From assembly GCF_002549775.1 (NCBI RefSeq), contig NZ_NMTR01000006.1, positions 37,284-101,283 of the forward strand: 64,000 bases of DNA. The letters are read 5' to 3'. Positions 1 to 8,018 of the stretch are shown in pieces. Made by a program: the position numbers and the translations under genes. Positions within the stretch are counted from its first letter, which is position 1; each line of letters opens with the position of its first letter. Under the pieces are notes generated by a model. It did no database searches. It saw nothing but the letters and a program-made list of their open reading frames with translations, and was not told the DNA's origin. Source of the DNA: Faecalibacterium langellae. GTDB lineage: Bacteria > Bacillota > Clostridia > Oscillospirales > Ruminococcaceae.

Positions 1-635
1 CTGTTGTAGGTAAACTTCTGGTTGCGGTTGGTGGTCACGCCGCTGTCGTTCAGCCAGTTCATCAATTCTTTCATGGTCGCGCCATCGTTGTACCGCTGAA
101 AGGCTTCTACCACAAAGGGAGCTTTCAGCGGGTCGACTTGAAAGAACTTCTCCTCATCCACCTTAAAACCAATGGGAATCGTGCCGCCGTTGTACTTCCC
201 CTTCAGAACATTCTCGGTCATGCCGCGCACGACTTTTTCAGAAAGTTCTGCGGAATAGTATTCAGCCATGCCGGTGAGCATGCTCTTGACCATGATACCT
301 GCAGGGCTGTCAGAGATAGGCTCCGTGGCAGATACCAGCTTGACATGATTTCGTTCCAGCTGATACTCATAGTGGGCCGAATCATAGCGGTTTCGGGCAA
401 AACGGTCAAGCTTCCAGACCAGCACAATGTCAAACAACCGTTTCTCGCTGTCCTTGATCATCTGCTGGAAGTCCGGGCGGTTATCGGTTTTGGCGGAAAG
501 GGCGCGGTCAATGTAGTGCTTGACCACGGTAATGCCGTTCTTTTCGGCGTAGGCCGTACACTCGCGAATCTGACCTTCGATGGATTCTTCGCGCTGGTTA
601 TCGCTGGAATAGCGAGCATAAATCACGGCGGTCAT
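1..635 (-). CDS. Serine recombinase, N-terminal 211 residues (cut by window edge)
   Basis: Large serine recombinase (resolvase/invertase catalytic domain) expected to integrate and excise IME-A. The protein begins MTAVIYARYSSDNQ, with the nucleophilic serine at residue 10. The resolvase motifs VWKLDRFARNR and AEYYSAELSEKVVRG follow, and the start of the recombinase domain is visible before the sequence runs off the left edge. It is closely similar over its whole visible length to the recombinase at 57332-59206, so the two elements share a recombinase lineage. The ATG at 635 lies 13 bases after the stop of the RelE/ParE-like gene, so it is probably cotranscribed with the toxin-antitoxin pair. 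Family assignment is secure; the exact att sequence cannot be seen. Confidence 0.93.
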   Translation of the reverse strand, partial: MTAVIYARYSSDNQREESIEGQIRECTAYAEKNGITVVKHYIDRALSAKTDNRPDFQQMIKDSEKRLFDIVLVWKLDRFARNRYDSAHYEYQLERNHVKLVSATEPISDSPAGIMVKSMLTGMAEYYSAELSEKVVRGMTENVLKGKYNGGTIPIGFKVDEEKFFQVDPLKAPFVVEAFQRYNDGATMKELMNWLNDSGVTTNRNQKFTYN

Positions 636-648
636 GCAAACACCCCTT

Positions 649-969
649 TCACTTCATTCTCCGCAGGCGGCGCACAAGGTCGGATGCACTGTACAGCACA
701 CGGGCTACCGACACCGCATCCTCGCTCACGATGTAGAACACCGAGTAGTTGTCCACCAGCATCTGCCGCAGCCCTTGGGTGCGCTCCGGCTCGCTTTCCA
801 CTAGCGCACAGCGTTCCGGCAGGATGTTCAGCGACTGGATTGCTTCTGCAATGCGGTCATACTGTCGCATTGCGGTGTCAGATTCCAACAGACGGTCGGC
901 AATGTAGCTGTAGATCTGCTCCATATCGCTGAGTGCCATCCGGGAAATTTTCACATCATACTGTTTCAT
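649..969 (-). CDS. RelE/ParE-family toxin
   Basis: A 106-residue protein of the usual RelE/ParE size and pattern. It has a helical N-terminal half (SRMALSDMEQIYSYIADRL) followed by a strand-rich half with YSVFYIVSEDAVSVARVLYS, and ends in a basic tail (DLVRRLRRMK). RelE members cleave mRNA at the ribosome and ParE members poison gyrase; sequence alone does not say which applies. Its ATG overlaps the antitoxin stop by four bases (ATGA), the usual arrangement for antitoxin-first type II modules. Its position next to the recombinase suggests a role in keeping the element in the cell. Confidence 0.85.
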   Translation of the reverse strand: MKQYDVKISRMALSDMEQIYSYIADRLLESDTAMRQYDRIAEAIQSLNILPERCALVESEPERTQGLRQMLVDNYSVFYIVSEDAVSVARVLYSASDLVRRLRRMK

Positions 970-1271
970 CTGTGCTGTTCCCTGAACTGGGCGAATGCGC
1001 TTGCGGCATCCACGGTGTCACCGTTCTGTATTTCTTTGATGCCCACCTGCAAGTCTGCATGGAGCTGGTCATCGGTCATAGTGTCAGCGTTCAGCGCAGC
1101 CGGAGCCTTCGGCAGGGACAGCGAGAACGGAATGCCGCCAGTCAGGGTAATCTGGCGCAGGTACATATCAATGGCTGTTGCCATTGGGATGCCGAGCTGC
1201 TTCAGCACATCCTCGGCTTGCTGTTTAACGCTGGGGCTGACTCGGACGTTCAGCATCATCGTTTTTTCCAT
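966..1271 (-). CDS. RelB/DinJ-family antitoxin
   Basis: A 101-residue antitoxin with an N-terminal ribbon-helix-helix of the RelB/DinJ type (MLNVRVSPSVKQQAEDVLKQ, then LGIPMATAIDMYLRQI) and a C-terminal tail that should bind the toxin. It would neutralise the toxin and, as the complex, repress its own promoter. I start it at the ATG at 1271, which has GAGGTGA five bases upstream; a GTG three codons earlier lies inside that Shine-Dalgarno sequence. The first gene of a three-gene run with toxin and recombinase. Confidence 0.87.
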   Translation of the reverse strand: MEKTMMLNVRVSPSVKQQAEDVLKQLGIPMATAIDMYLRQITLTGGIPFSLSLPKAPAALNADTMTDDQLHADLQVGIKEIQNGDTVDAASAFAQFREQHR

Positions 1272-1289
1272 GGTTATCACCTCGAAATT

Positions 1290-1318
1290 ATTGTAATGCT
1301 TTTTGCTTTACAAGTCAA
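1290..1318 (-). promoter_or_regulatory. Sigma-A promoter of the antitoxin-toxin-recombinase run
   Basis: Reading the minus strand: TTGACT, 17-base spacer, TACAAT. Transcription would begin near 1283, about 12 bases before the antitoxin ATG. The spacing and both hexamers are close to consensus. Confidence 0.65.
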
Positions 1319-1504
1319 CCGAGTGCGCAACCTCAATCAAAGTTCTCTCAGTTGCACAATATTTCTCGTGATATATTGGTTAAAGTACCAAACATTTTCA
1401 AGCTGCTATTTTATTTGCAACAAATAAAACGCATTTTCCGTATATTCATTAGATTATATATTTGTCGCTTTACCAATATTTATAAAAACACAAAGGGGAT
1501 AATT

Positions 1505-1861
1505 ATGGAGATTGTATGGTTAAATACGGAAGTTGACGCTATCCATTACGTCTACGATTATGCGGTTCCTAAACAAATACCACTTGATACTTTTGAAAAA
1601 TTCGTTCGGAGCAGCAAAGAAGGAACCTTGCCTGAATTTTATGTAATATCTGAAAACGGGAAATATATCGGATATATTTTATTACTAGCCGACAAAAAAG
1701 AAGATATTCCGAAGCCTTTTACATTTCTTGCATGTCATAATGGCGATACTCTATCAAAAGAAAATCACAAAAAAATCTTGGAATTTATCAATAAACAGTG
1801 TCATGCAAACGGATGGAATAAACTCGCTTGGTTGGCTGAACAAGAAAGTCATCAATTGTAA
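1505..1861 (+). CDS. Hypothetical protein, 118 aa
   Basis: I do not recognise a family. The protein is acidic and soluble-looking, with a strand-like stretch (FYVISENGKYIGYILLLAD) and a helical C-terminus (IINKQ-type pattern ending LAEQESHQL). The strand pattern is faintly like an acetyltransferase, but I see no acetyl-CoA motif. The start at 1505 is chosen because AAAGGGGATAATT precedes it; the longer open frame upstream is AT-rich and unlikely to be translated. The gene is much more AT-rich than the replication genes of the element and stands alone between two minus-strand groups, suggesting separately acquired cargo. Confidence 0.6.
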   Translation: MEIVWLNTEVDAIHYVYDYAVPKQIPLDTFEKFVRSSKEGTLPEFYVISENGKYIGYILLLADKKEDIPKPFTFLACHNGDTLSKENHKKILEFINKQCHANGWNKLAWLAEQESHQL

Positions 1862-1910
1862 AAAAGTCTTCAGTTCTTAAAGGTAGCCTGAGGAATCATG
1901 CTCATTCTAA

Positions 1911-1963
1911 AACCCCACCTGAAACAGACTCTTTTAATTGAAATGCCTGTTGCAGATGGGGTT
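1911..1963 (+). terminator. Imperfect hairpin after the 118-aa gene
   Basis: Arms 1911-1927 (AACCCCACCTGAAACAG) and 1947-1963 (CTGTTGCAGATGGGGTT) pair with two mismatches around a 19-base loop. There is no strong T run, so termination is only a suggestion. Confidence 0.35.
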
Positions 1964-2012
1964 CACTTTATACTATATACTGCTTTATACATGAACTTTT
2001 GCTTAGTCATTC

Positions 2013-2486
2013 TTATTGCTGCCGATCAGCTCCATCCTGCAAGCACTCCAAAAGATGTCCATAAAGCCTATTGCCTGCATATTTAAGAGAAAGCGGATAT
2101 GCTCTTTTACCATTGATTTGAATGTAGCCATTTTCAGAAACCGTTATGCGAATATCTGGCATTCCGTCCATTGTTTCACCAAAAGCTATCGTGAGTTCAT
2201 TGAGTGCACCGCTATCACCAGAACCACCAGCATAATCAGTGACAAAATATGTCTGCTCAAAAGTTTTGGCAATATCTATATATGTCAGGTGATCCTTTTC
2301 AAATAGCCAAGACTGGTCAATTTGAGCACCATTAGTGTCTACTGTAAGATGGTATGCTGATACTATCCTGCATTGTTTCAATGGACGTTCTATTATCACA
2401 AAGTGAGTGACTTTTATACAAATCAGTATGACCACCAAAATCAAGGTCACAGTCATTGTGATTACTTTTTCTTTTTTTCTCATCAT
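2013..2486 (-). CDS. Membrane-anchored hypothetical protein
   Basis: About 157 residues. A basic N-terminus (MMRKKEKV) is followed by one hydrophobic segment (roughly residues 9-32, VTLILVVILICIKVTHFVII) and an extracytoplasmic domain of about 120 residues with no motif I recognise. It lies just downstream of the ECF sigma factor and DUF4367 genes in the same orientation, after a strong terminator. It may be a target or partner of that signalling pair, but this is inference from position. The start is uncertain: the two ATGs at 2486 and 2483 lack an ideally spaced ribosome site, whose GGAGG lies 14 bases upstream. Confidence 0.6.
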   Translation of the reverse strand: MMRKKEKVITMTVTLILVVILICIKVTHFVIIERPLKQCRIVSAYHLTVDTNGAQIDQSWLFEKDHLTYIDIAKTFEQTYFVTDYAGGSGDSGALNELTIAFGETMDGMPDIRITVSENGYIQINGKRAYPLSLKYAGNRLYGHLLECLQDGADRQQ

Positions 2487-2618
2487 AAATAGACAATACA
2501 CCTCCAATTTTTTGCTCCCAATAGGAGCATTTGTTTAGTTAACGTGGTTTGCCGTGTGTTTGTGACAACTTTTTTGAAAAAATTTCTGCTTTTTGTTATA
2601 TTTGTATACTTGTACAAA

Positions 2619-2662
2619 AAACTCCATGCTATTTGTGAATTCCAACAAATAGCATGGAGTTT
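2619..2662 (-). terminator. Terminator of the DUF4367 gene
   Basis: A perfect 18-base inverted repeat (arms 2619-2636 and 2645-2662) with an 8-base loop. On the minus strand it is followed by a T run, and it begins five bases after the DUF4367 stop codon. Confidence 0.8.
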
Positions 2663-2666
2663 CATA

Positions 2667-3356
2667 TTAAAATACGTTTTCAGCAATTTTCATAATCTCA
2701 TCTCGTGAAATGTTTCCCATAATCGTGTTTGAAACGCCTCCTCGCTCCCAGCTTAAAATATAAACGGTGTCTCCGTTTTCTCCTACGCTCGTTCCCAAAG
2801 TTGCGTCTACATCTCCAACTTTTACATTCTCATAAGTTGTATGCTCATTGTCAAACGAGGACTGTTGCCCCGGCTGTATAATGGAGCAGCGAACAGTATA
2901 TCCTTTACCGCTTTCTTTTGACGAGTAAACGTGCAAAAAGTTTTCTGCTCTTTCAAATTCCTGCTCACGATCTCGTTCAAAGCCATCCAGCACATAATGG
3001 TCGCTGTATCCATTCGGAAGCTGTTCCAACGGTTCGCCGTCCACTTGATACGTCAGCTGCATCTCAATAGGAAAGAACTTCTGAATCATCGTATAGACTG
3101 CCTTGCGGAAGTCTGCGCTTACCGCAAGTGCGCCGAGAGTTAAAATTACCAGCGTCAGGACCGCAACAAGCACTCGCTTCAGCACAGGGCGGCGTTTATG
3201 CAACGCCGCTTGCAGGCGGGCATCCCATCGGGAAGTGTCCGGGTAGCGTTCTTTAAGCTGCGCCGGAGTTGGTAGCTCGTTCAGTTCTTTCTGTGCATCT
3301 GCATGGAGTGCCATCACCAACGCAGTGTCAAAAGAAACTTCTGTCTGCTCACTCAT
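2667..3356 (-). CDS. DUF4367-domain membrane protein, probable anti-sigma partner
   Basis: A 229-residue protein with a cytoplasmic N-terminal region of about 58 residues, one transmembrane helix (about residues 60-80, LVAVLTLVILTLGALAV) and an extracytoplasmic domain ending GVSNTIMGNISRDEIMKIAE, which fits the DUF4367 pattern as I remember it. Such proteins in Firmicutes are regularly encoded behind an ECF sigma factor and are thought to hold it at the membrane until a signal arrives. Here the gene overlaps the sigma factor gene by eight bases, so translation is coupled. The anti-sigma role is inferred from position and architecture. Confidence 0.8.
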   Translation of the reverse strand: MSEQTEVSFDTALVMALHADAQKELNELPTPAQLKERYPDTSRWDARLQAALHKRRPVLKRVLVAVLTLVILTLGALAVSADFRKAVYTMIQKFFPIEMQLTYQVDGEPLEQLPNGYSDHYVLDGFERDREQEFERAENFLHVYSSKESGKGYTVRCSIIQPGQQSSFDNEHTTYENVKVGDVDATLGTSVGENGDTVYILSWERGGVSNTIMGNISRDEIMKIAENVF

Positions 3357-3879
3357 GGTGGTTCAACTCCTTCCACAATAGTTTTCTTCCACGGAAAAGC
3401 CGCATCCGAACCACTTCGTCCGTCAGACCAAGCGATTCGGCAATCTCCCGGTTGGTATAGCCCATTGCCAAAAGGCGAAGAGGATCACGGTACATCGGTT
3501 TCATCTGTCCGATCAGTTCTGTCAGATGTTGGATGTTATCGGTGCTGACTGCTGCATCATCTGGCACTGGGGCATCATCTGGTGCGTCCGGGATTTCTTC
3601 CAGCGGTTCTTCCCGCTGCTTGCGAAGCATATCGTATGCACGGCTTCTACTACAACTAACGAGATAAGCAGCGAGTTCGTGACAGTTTTCTCGATGAATT
3701 TTAGAAAAATTTTTGGCAACGTACAAAAACACCTCTTGCAGTACATCTTCTGCCAGATACGAATCGCCCATAATTTTGTAAGCGGTATGGTAGACCAGCC
3801 GTTTGTAGGTATTATATACATCTATAAACTGTTCTTCGCTGCTCCGGTCATCCAGAACTGCCAGATACATTGCCAGCAT
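3349..3879 (-). CDS. ECF-type sigma-70 family RNA polymerase sigma factor
   Basis: A 176-residue sigma factor with region 2 (YNTYKRLVYHTAYKIMGD, then YLAEDVLQEVFLYVAKNF) and region 4 with a helix-turn-helix (MGYTNREIAESLGLTDEVVR). Region 1 and region 3 are absent, as in ECF factors. It would direct RNA polymerase to a small set of promoters, with the overlapping DUF4367 gene as its likely control. A 31-base palindrome lies 25 bases upstream of its start. Its targets are not evident from this window. Confidence 0.88.
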   Translation of the reverse strand: MLAMYLAVLDDRSSEEQFIDVYNTYKRLVYHTAYKIMGDSYLAEDVLQEVFLYVAKNFSKIHRENCHELAAYLVSCSRSRAYDMLRKQREEPLEEIPDAPDDAPVPDDAAVSTDNIQHLTELIGQMKPMYRDPLRLLAMGYTNREIAESLGLTDEVVRMRLFRGRKLLWKELNHHE

Positions 3880-3903
3880 TTTCGCTCACATCCCTCTTAT
3901 CGG

Positions 3904-3934
3904 GAGGAATTATGTCAATTTGACACAATTCCTC
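3904..3934. promoter_or_regulatory. 31-base palindrome upstream of the ECF sigma gene
   Basis: Arms 3904-3918 (GAGGAATTATGTCAA) and 3920-3934 (TTGACACAATTCCTC) match at 14 of 15 positions around a single base. It lies between the stop of the upstream sigma gene and the ECF start. It could be an operator, a terminator stem or both; there is no T run. Confidence 0.5.
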
Positions 3935-3943
3935 TCTGCCCAT

Positions 3944-4609
3944 TCATAAAAACCACCACGGCAGTTCCAGCCACAGGTTATCCATGGCCTGTTCTTCGGT
4001 CTTTTTGGCGCGGCCTTTCGTCAGGTGAAAGTATATCGCCGTGCCGATCAGCGGATGTTCCTCGCCATCGGTAAAGCCATAGCGGTACAGCAGATAGGTC
4101 TGTTCCCGCTGGGTCAGCCGTTTCAGACCATCGTACAGTTCCCGGCGCGATTCCTGCTCTTCCATAATACTCTGCGGCTGCATGGCATAAGGGTCGGCTA
4201 TGGCTTCGATGCGCCGCAGTTGTTCCTCTCCCGGCAGAACATCGTCCAGCGAAACGCGCTGGTAGCAGATACCGTCCTTGTCCTCCGTTACCATCCGCTG
4301 CTCAAAAGCGGCAAAGGCATCCCGCACCATGTCCATCATGGCGTTATGAATGGCAGGAGCCGCATAGGTCAGGAACTTCATGCCGCGCGCTGCATCGAAC
4401 TTCGGCACAGCTTTCCATAAGCCCAGATTGCCCGCCTGTTTCAAATCGTCCGTGTCAAGGTTCAGGCCGGACTGTGCCAGATTCATGCTGCGGAAAAGGT
4501 CATTTTCCACCTTGCCAATAAAGGACTTGTTGTTGTCGATCAGGCTGTCCAGTGCGGCAGCATCGCCTTTCTGTGCCAGCGCACAAAGCCGTTCATTCGT
4601 CTGCTTCAT
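3944..4609 (-). CDS. Sigma-70 family sigma factor of the mobile element
   Basis: A 221-residue protein with a recognisable region 2 (DTDDLKQAGNLGLWKAVPKFDAARGMKFLTYA) and a region-4-like stretch (YDGLKRLTQREQTYLLYRYGF). The C-terminal part lacks a clear helix-turn-helix and ends LWLELPWWFL. The gene overlaps the XRE regulator gene by 17 bases and is probably cotranscribed with it. It may drive element genes during excision or transfer; that is inference. It is the second sigma factor within 1.3 kb. Confidence 0.8.
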   Translation of the reverse strand: MKQTNERLCALAQKGDAAALDSLIDNNKSFIGKVENDLFRSMNLAQSGLNLDTDDLKQAGNLGLWKAVPKFDAARGMKFLTYAAPAIHNAMMDMVRDAFAAFEQRMVTEDKDGICYQRVSLDDVLPGEEQLRRIEAIADPYAMQPQSIMEEQESRRELYDGLKRLTQREQTYLLYRYGFTDGEEHPLIGTAIYFHLTKGRAKKTEEQAMDNLWLELPWWFL

Positions 4610-5423
4610 GGGCGTTTTCCTGCTCTGCGGCAGACTGCAAGATTCCCAGCAGACCGTTCCGCAGCTGTTCCAGTGTTTCTGGCGTGGCTCCCTCCATGCC
4701 CGAAACGCTACCCAACATTGCGTCTGTCAGCTGCTCTGCCGTAATCGTTGGGTGCTGCACATCCTGCCCTTTGGTCAATTCGGTGAACATCTTCTCTGCC
4801 ACTTTCTTGCTCATGGCTTCCTGTTTGGCGTAATGGCTCCCGATCCCCTTTTTGATTTCCTTGACCGCCGCCATGAAGTACATTTCAATGTCATCAAGAT
4901 CGCCTTGATACACCGGCTTTCTCCGAAGGCTGATGTCCTTTGCGGCTTTAGTTGCTGCCGAGGTCTTGACCTTTGTGCGCAGCAGGGTGCTCAATGTCGT
5001 GAGCATGGCGTTCTGTGCTGCAATGCCGGATGCAAACGTATCATCAAAATACTGCGCTATGCGGTAAGTAAGCTCTGCAAAGCGGGCATTTTCCAGCAGT
5101 AGATTGACCACCTCTGTATTGACACGCCCTGTGTAGAGGTTCTTTGCAGCTTCTACGGACAAGCCCAGTTCGGCAATGTCGTAGTTCTTGCGATCGGGGA
5201 TGTTGGTTTCTCCCAGCAGGAAATCCGTAGATACGTTGAACAGCCTTGCGATCTTCAGCACCTGCTCATGGGTCAGCGTCCCTTTTGCACCGCTTATGAA
5301 GCGGCTGATGGTGCTTTTGGAGCAGCCGATTTCCTTGGCAAGCTCCGGTTGGCTTATGTTGTGCTCTTTCATCAAGTCCGCAAGACGGACGTTGGATGGT
5401 GCGGGCAGATATTCCTGTGCCAC
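4593..5423 (-). CDS. XRE-family transcriptional regulator, GTG start
   Basis: About 276 residues. An N-terminal helix-turn-helix (MKEHNISQPELAKEIGCSKS, then TISRFISGAKGTLTHEQVLK) is followed by a linker (VSTDFLLGETN) and a long C-terminal region I do not recognise, rich in helices. I choose the GTG at 5423 because AAAGGAGGG lies eight bases upstream; the ATG at 5456 has no comparable site. The protein probably represses or times the element's genes. It is transcribed away from the replication genes at 5678 onward, so the intervening 250 bases should hold divergent promoters. Confidence 0.82.
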   Translation of the reverse strand: MAQEYLPAPSNVRLADLMKEHNISQPELAKEIGCSKSTISRFISGAKGTLTHEQVLKIARLFNVSTDFLLGETNIPDRKNYDIAELGLSVEAAKNLYTGRVNTEVVNLLLENARFAELTYRIAQYFDDTFASGIAAQNAMLTTLSTLLRTKVKTSAATKAAKDISLRRKPVYQGDLDDIEMYFMAAVKEIKKGIGSHYAKQEAMSKKVAEKMFTELTKGQDVQHPTITAEQLTDAMLGSVSGMEGATPETLEQLRNGLLGILQSAAEQENAHEADE

Positions 5424-5677
5424 GTGGTCGGCCCTCCTTTTGGCGTTTTTTCTCATTATAATACGCTCTGCCGTTTTGTTCAATATACGGTTACCTCTCC
5501 GCCCTTGCTGTTGCAGTCCTGCAACCAGTGAGGGCATTTTTCTTTTTCCGTTGCAGTTCTGCCGCTTTTTTGCTCTTTCCGCAAAATTCCCCGTATATTC
5601 AGGCACAAGGCAAAAAACACCAGAGTTCCCACTTTGGGGTACTCTGGTGCAACGCACGAAATAAAGGAGGAATGCCC

Positions 5678-6280
5678 TTGAGCCTGTATCAAACTGTCAA
5701 GTCCGCCATCACCGTTCGGCAGGTGGGAGAAATGTATGGTATGGAGCCAGACCGCCATGGCATGGTGTGCTGTCCGTTCCATTCTGACAGCGACCCCAGC
5801 ATGAAGCTGAACGACACCTATTATTACTGCTTTGGCTGCGGAGCCAACGGCGATGCCATCGACCTCACCGCCAAGCTGTTTGACCTGAACCCCCGGCAAG
5901 CCGCCGAGAAGCTCGCAAGTGACTTCGGGCTTGACCCGGATAAGCCGCCCGCCAATGCCATCGCCCTGCCGCCGCCCAAGCGTGGCCTGGCAGACGAGCA
6001 GTGGGCAGACATCGCCTACTACCTGCGGGTGCTGACCGATTATCTCGACCTGCTGCACGACTGGCAGGAGCGCTACAAGCCCGCCACCCCGGAGGAACCG
6101 CATGACCCACGGTTTGAAGAAGCCCTCTACATGACCGAGACCATCGAGCACCTGACGGACTGCGTTGCATTTGGAACACCCCAGCAGAAGGCTGATGCCG
6201 CCGCACGGCTGCTGTCCGGGTCGTACCTGCTGATGCTGGAGGAGCGCACCGACCGCATTGCTCTGGCAAAGTGCGCCTGA
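5678..6280 (+). CDS. CHC2 zinc-finger (primase-type) protein, TTG start
   Basis: A 200-residue protein carrying the CHC2 zinc finger found at the N-terminus of DnaG primases: the ligands appear as CCPFHSD and YYYCFGCGANGDAID, roughly residues 29-60. No TOPRIM catalytic core follows, so this is a stand-alone finger that probably works with the helicase encoded next to it to prime element replication. The TTG at 5678 is chosen because AAAGGAGG lies seven bases upstream; an in-frame ATG two codons earlier is only one base from that site. Confidence 0.82.
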   Translation: MSLYQTVKSAITVRQVGEMYGMEPDRHGMVCCPFHSDSDPSMKLNDTYYYCFGCGANGDAIDLTAKLFDLNPRQAAEKLASDFGLDPDKPPANAIALPPPKRGLADEQWADIAYYLRVLTDYLDLLHDWQERYKPATPEEPHDPRFEEALYMTETIEHLTDCVAFGTPQQKADAAARLLSGSYLLMLEERTDRIALAKCA

Positions 6281-6293
6281 CGATTCATTCACC

Positions 6294-6330
6294 TAAAGTG
6301 GTGCTTATCATTATGATAAACACCACTTTA
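6294..6330. repeat. 37-base near-perfect palindrome before the helicase gene
   Basis: Arms 6294-6311 (TAAAGTGGTGCTTATCAT) and 6313-6330 (ATGATAAACACCACTTTA) differ at one G-T position around one central base. It is followed by CTTTTTT, so it can act as a terminator or attenuator between the two replication genes. Its symmetry would equally suit a dimeric DNA-binding protein. Confidence 0.6.
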
Positions 6331-6353
6331 CTTTTTTAAAGGAGAACCACCAC

Positions 6354-7670
6354 ATGAAGAAAAACATTTCCCGCAACCCCTTATGGCCGGACTGGTACAA
6401 CGGCAAGAAGATCGATGAAGTCCAGTTTGGCCGTGCCTTTCTGGAACAGTGGCCGCTGAAATGCGTCAACGGAACGCTGTACACGCTGGACGGCCCGGTA
6501 GAGGATGAGAGCGAGATCAAGCAGCGCATCTTGGAGAACATTGAGGAATATGTCACCTCCGGCCTGTCAAAAAAGGTCACCAACATTCTGGAGACCATCA
6601 AGCTGCTGGCCTTTTCCGACCCGTTCCCCATCGAGCAGGACTGCATCCACCTCCAGAACGGCGTGTACCATCTGCCGGACGGCTCTTTTCAGGAGAGCCG
6701 CCTGTTCTGTCAGAACCGCCTCCCGGTGAAATACGACCCCAAGGCCCCCAGCCCGGAACGCTGGCTGACCTTTCTGCACGAGCTGCTGGACGATGCCGAT
6801 ATCCCCACCTTGCAGGAATATCTGGGCTACTGCCTGATCCCCAGCACCAAAGGGCAGAAGATGATGCTCATTGTCGGCAAAGGCGGCGAGGGCAAATCCC
6901 GCATCGGGCTGGTGCTCAAGCGGCTCATGGGAGATGCCGCCAGCAACGGCAGCGTCCAGAAAGTCGAGAACAACCGCTTTGCCCGTGCCGATCTGGAACG
7001 CCGCCTGCTGATGATCGACGATGACATGGACATGAACGCCCTGCCTAAGACGAATTATATTAAGACCATCGTGACCGCCGAAGCCAAGCTGGACTTGGAG
7101 CGCAAGGGTGTCCAGAGCTACCAGCGGGACATTTACGCCCGGTTCCTCTGCTTCGGCAACGGCGCGTTGACCTCGCTGTATGACCATTCGGACGGTTTCT
7201 TTCGCCGCCAGCTTATCCTGACCACTAAGGACAAGCCTGCCGACCGCACGGATGACCCCTTCCTTGTGGAGAAGATGTGCGCCGAGTTGGAAGGCATCCT
7301 GCTCTGGTGTCTGGAAGGGCTGCACCGGCTGGTGCAGAACGATTTCCGCTTCACGGTCAGCGAACGAGCCGCTGCCAACGTGGACACCATCAAACGCAGC
7401 AGCAACAATGTCATCGACTTCATGGAGTCCGAGGGCTATTTCCGCTTCAAGGCGGACTACTCCATCAGCTCCAAGGAGTTCTACGACATTTATAAGCAGT
7501 GGTGTGAGGACAACGCCTGCCACAGCGTATCGGCGATCCGTTTCAGCGCAGAGCTGCGCCAGAATGACCGCCGTTACAACCTTGAAGCAACCAACAACAT
7601 TTATCTGCCCGGTGGCCGCAGGGTGCGGGGTTTCGTGGGCATTGAGCCGCTTGTCCACCCCTGTCCGTAA
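6354..7670 (+). CDS. D5/P4-type primase-helicase (phage/plasmid family)
   Basis: A 438-residue superfamily-3 helicase of the D5 type. Walker A is GKGGEGKS at about residues 175-182 and Walker B LLMIDDD at about 218-224, followed by sensor-like FLCFGNGAL and an arginine-finger region (DGFFRRQLILTT). A C-terminal winged-helix-like part follows (YDIYKQWCEDNACHSVS). It would unwind the excised element for replication together with the CHC2 protein encoded immediately upstream. AAAGGAG precedes the ATG by about seven bases. The ten YGTAC repeats and the oriT lie directly downstream. Confidence 0.9.
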   Translation: MKKNISRNPLWPDWYNGKKIDEVQFGRAFLEQWPLKCVNGTLYTLDGPVEDESEIKQRILENIEEYVTSGLSKKVTNILETIKLLAFSDPFPIEQDCIHLQNGVYHLPDGSFQESRLFCQNRLPVKYDPKAPSPERWLTFLHELLDDADIPTLQEYLGYCLIPSTKGQKMMLIVGKGGEGKSRIGLVLKRLMGDAASNGSVQKVENNRFARADLERRLLMIDDDMDMNALPKTNYIKTIVTAEAKLDLERKGVQSYQRDIYARFLCFGNGALTSLYDHSDGFFRRQLILTTKDKPADRTDDPFLVEKMCAELEGILLWCLEGLHRLVQNDFRFTVSERAAANVDTIKRSSNNVIDFMESEGYFRFKADYSISSKEFYDIYKQWCEDNACHSVSAIRFSAELRQNDRRYNLEATNNIYLPGGRRVRGFVGIEPLVHPCP

Positions 7671-7696
7671 AAAGTGCATTTTTCACGGAAGAAGTT

Positions 7697-7846
7697 CGTA
7701 CAACCTGTACGGTCTGTACTTGTACGCACCTGTACAGCGAATTGAAACAAATTAAAACGTGTTATCGTTTATATTTCGAATTTCCGTACGTCGTACGAAC
7801 CGTACAGGTTATTTGAACTCCGTACGCGATTTTTTCAGATGTGTAC
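7697..7846. repeat. Cluster of ten YGTAC repeats, candidate replication origin
   Basis: CGTAC or TGTAC occurs at 7697, 7706, 7715, 7721, 7731, 7785, 7792, 7801, 7821 and 7842, which is ten copies in 150 bases. GTAC is its own complement, so each copy is a symmetric site. The stretch between the two sub-clusters is AT-rich. The position directly after the helicase gene fits an origin or a protein-loading site. No gene is visible in 7671-8136. Confidence 0.5.
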
Positions 7847-7854
7847 GGAGCAAT

Positions 7855-7877
7855 CAAGTTCGCATTGTGCGAACTTG
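7855..7877. repeat. Perfect hairpin between repeat cluster and oriT
   Basis: Arms CAAGTTCGCA (7855-7864) and TGCGAACTTG (7868-7877) are perfectly complementary around TTG. It may belong to the replication origin or to an extended oriT. No T run follows. Confidence 0.5.
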
Positions 7878-8018
7878 TCGGGGCGAGGCCCCTCCATCTT
7901 GCTGGCGCAAGACCGTTCGGTCACTTAAAAGCCCCACTGGGGCTTTCATTGCTTCGCAAACGTGAACTCGATTAACTCTCCCGCAGGAGACGTTCCCCCT
8001 CGGAGAGTCCTCGAAGAG

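Noticed and set aside
1898..2306. Short plus-strand frames opposite the membrane-anchored protein gene
   Set aside because: They begin inside a hairpin or in antisense to a gene with a membrane anchor, and none has a ribosome site.
7697..7846. The repeat cluster considered as a CRISPR array
   Set aside because: Repeats are five bases long, palindromic and irregularly spaced, and no cas gene is present. No CRISPR array was seen anywhere in the window.
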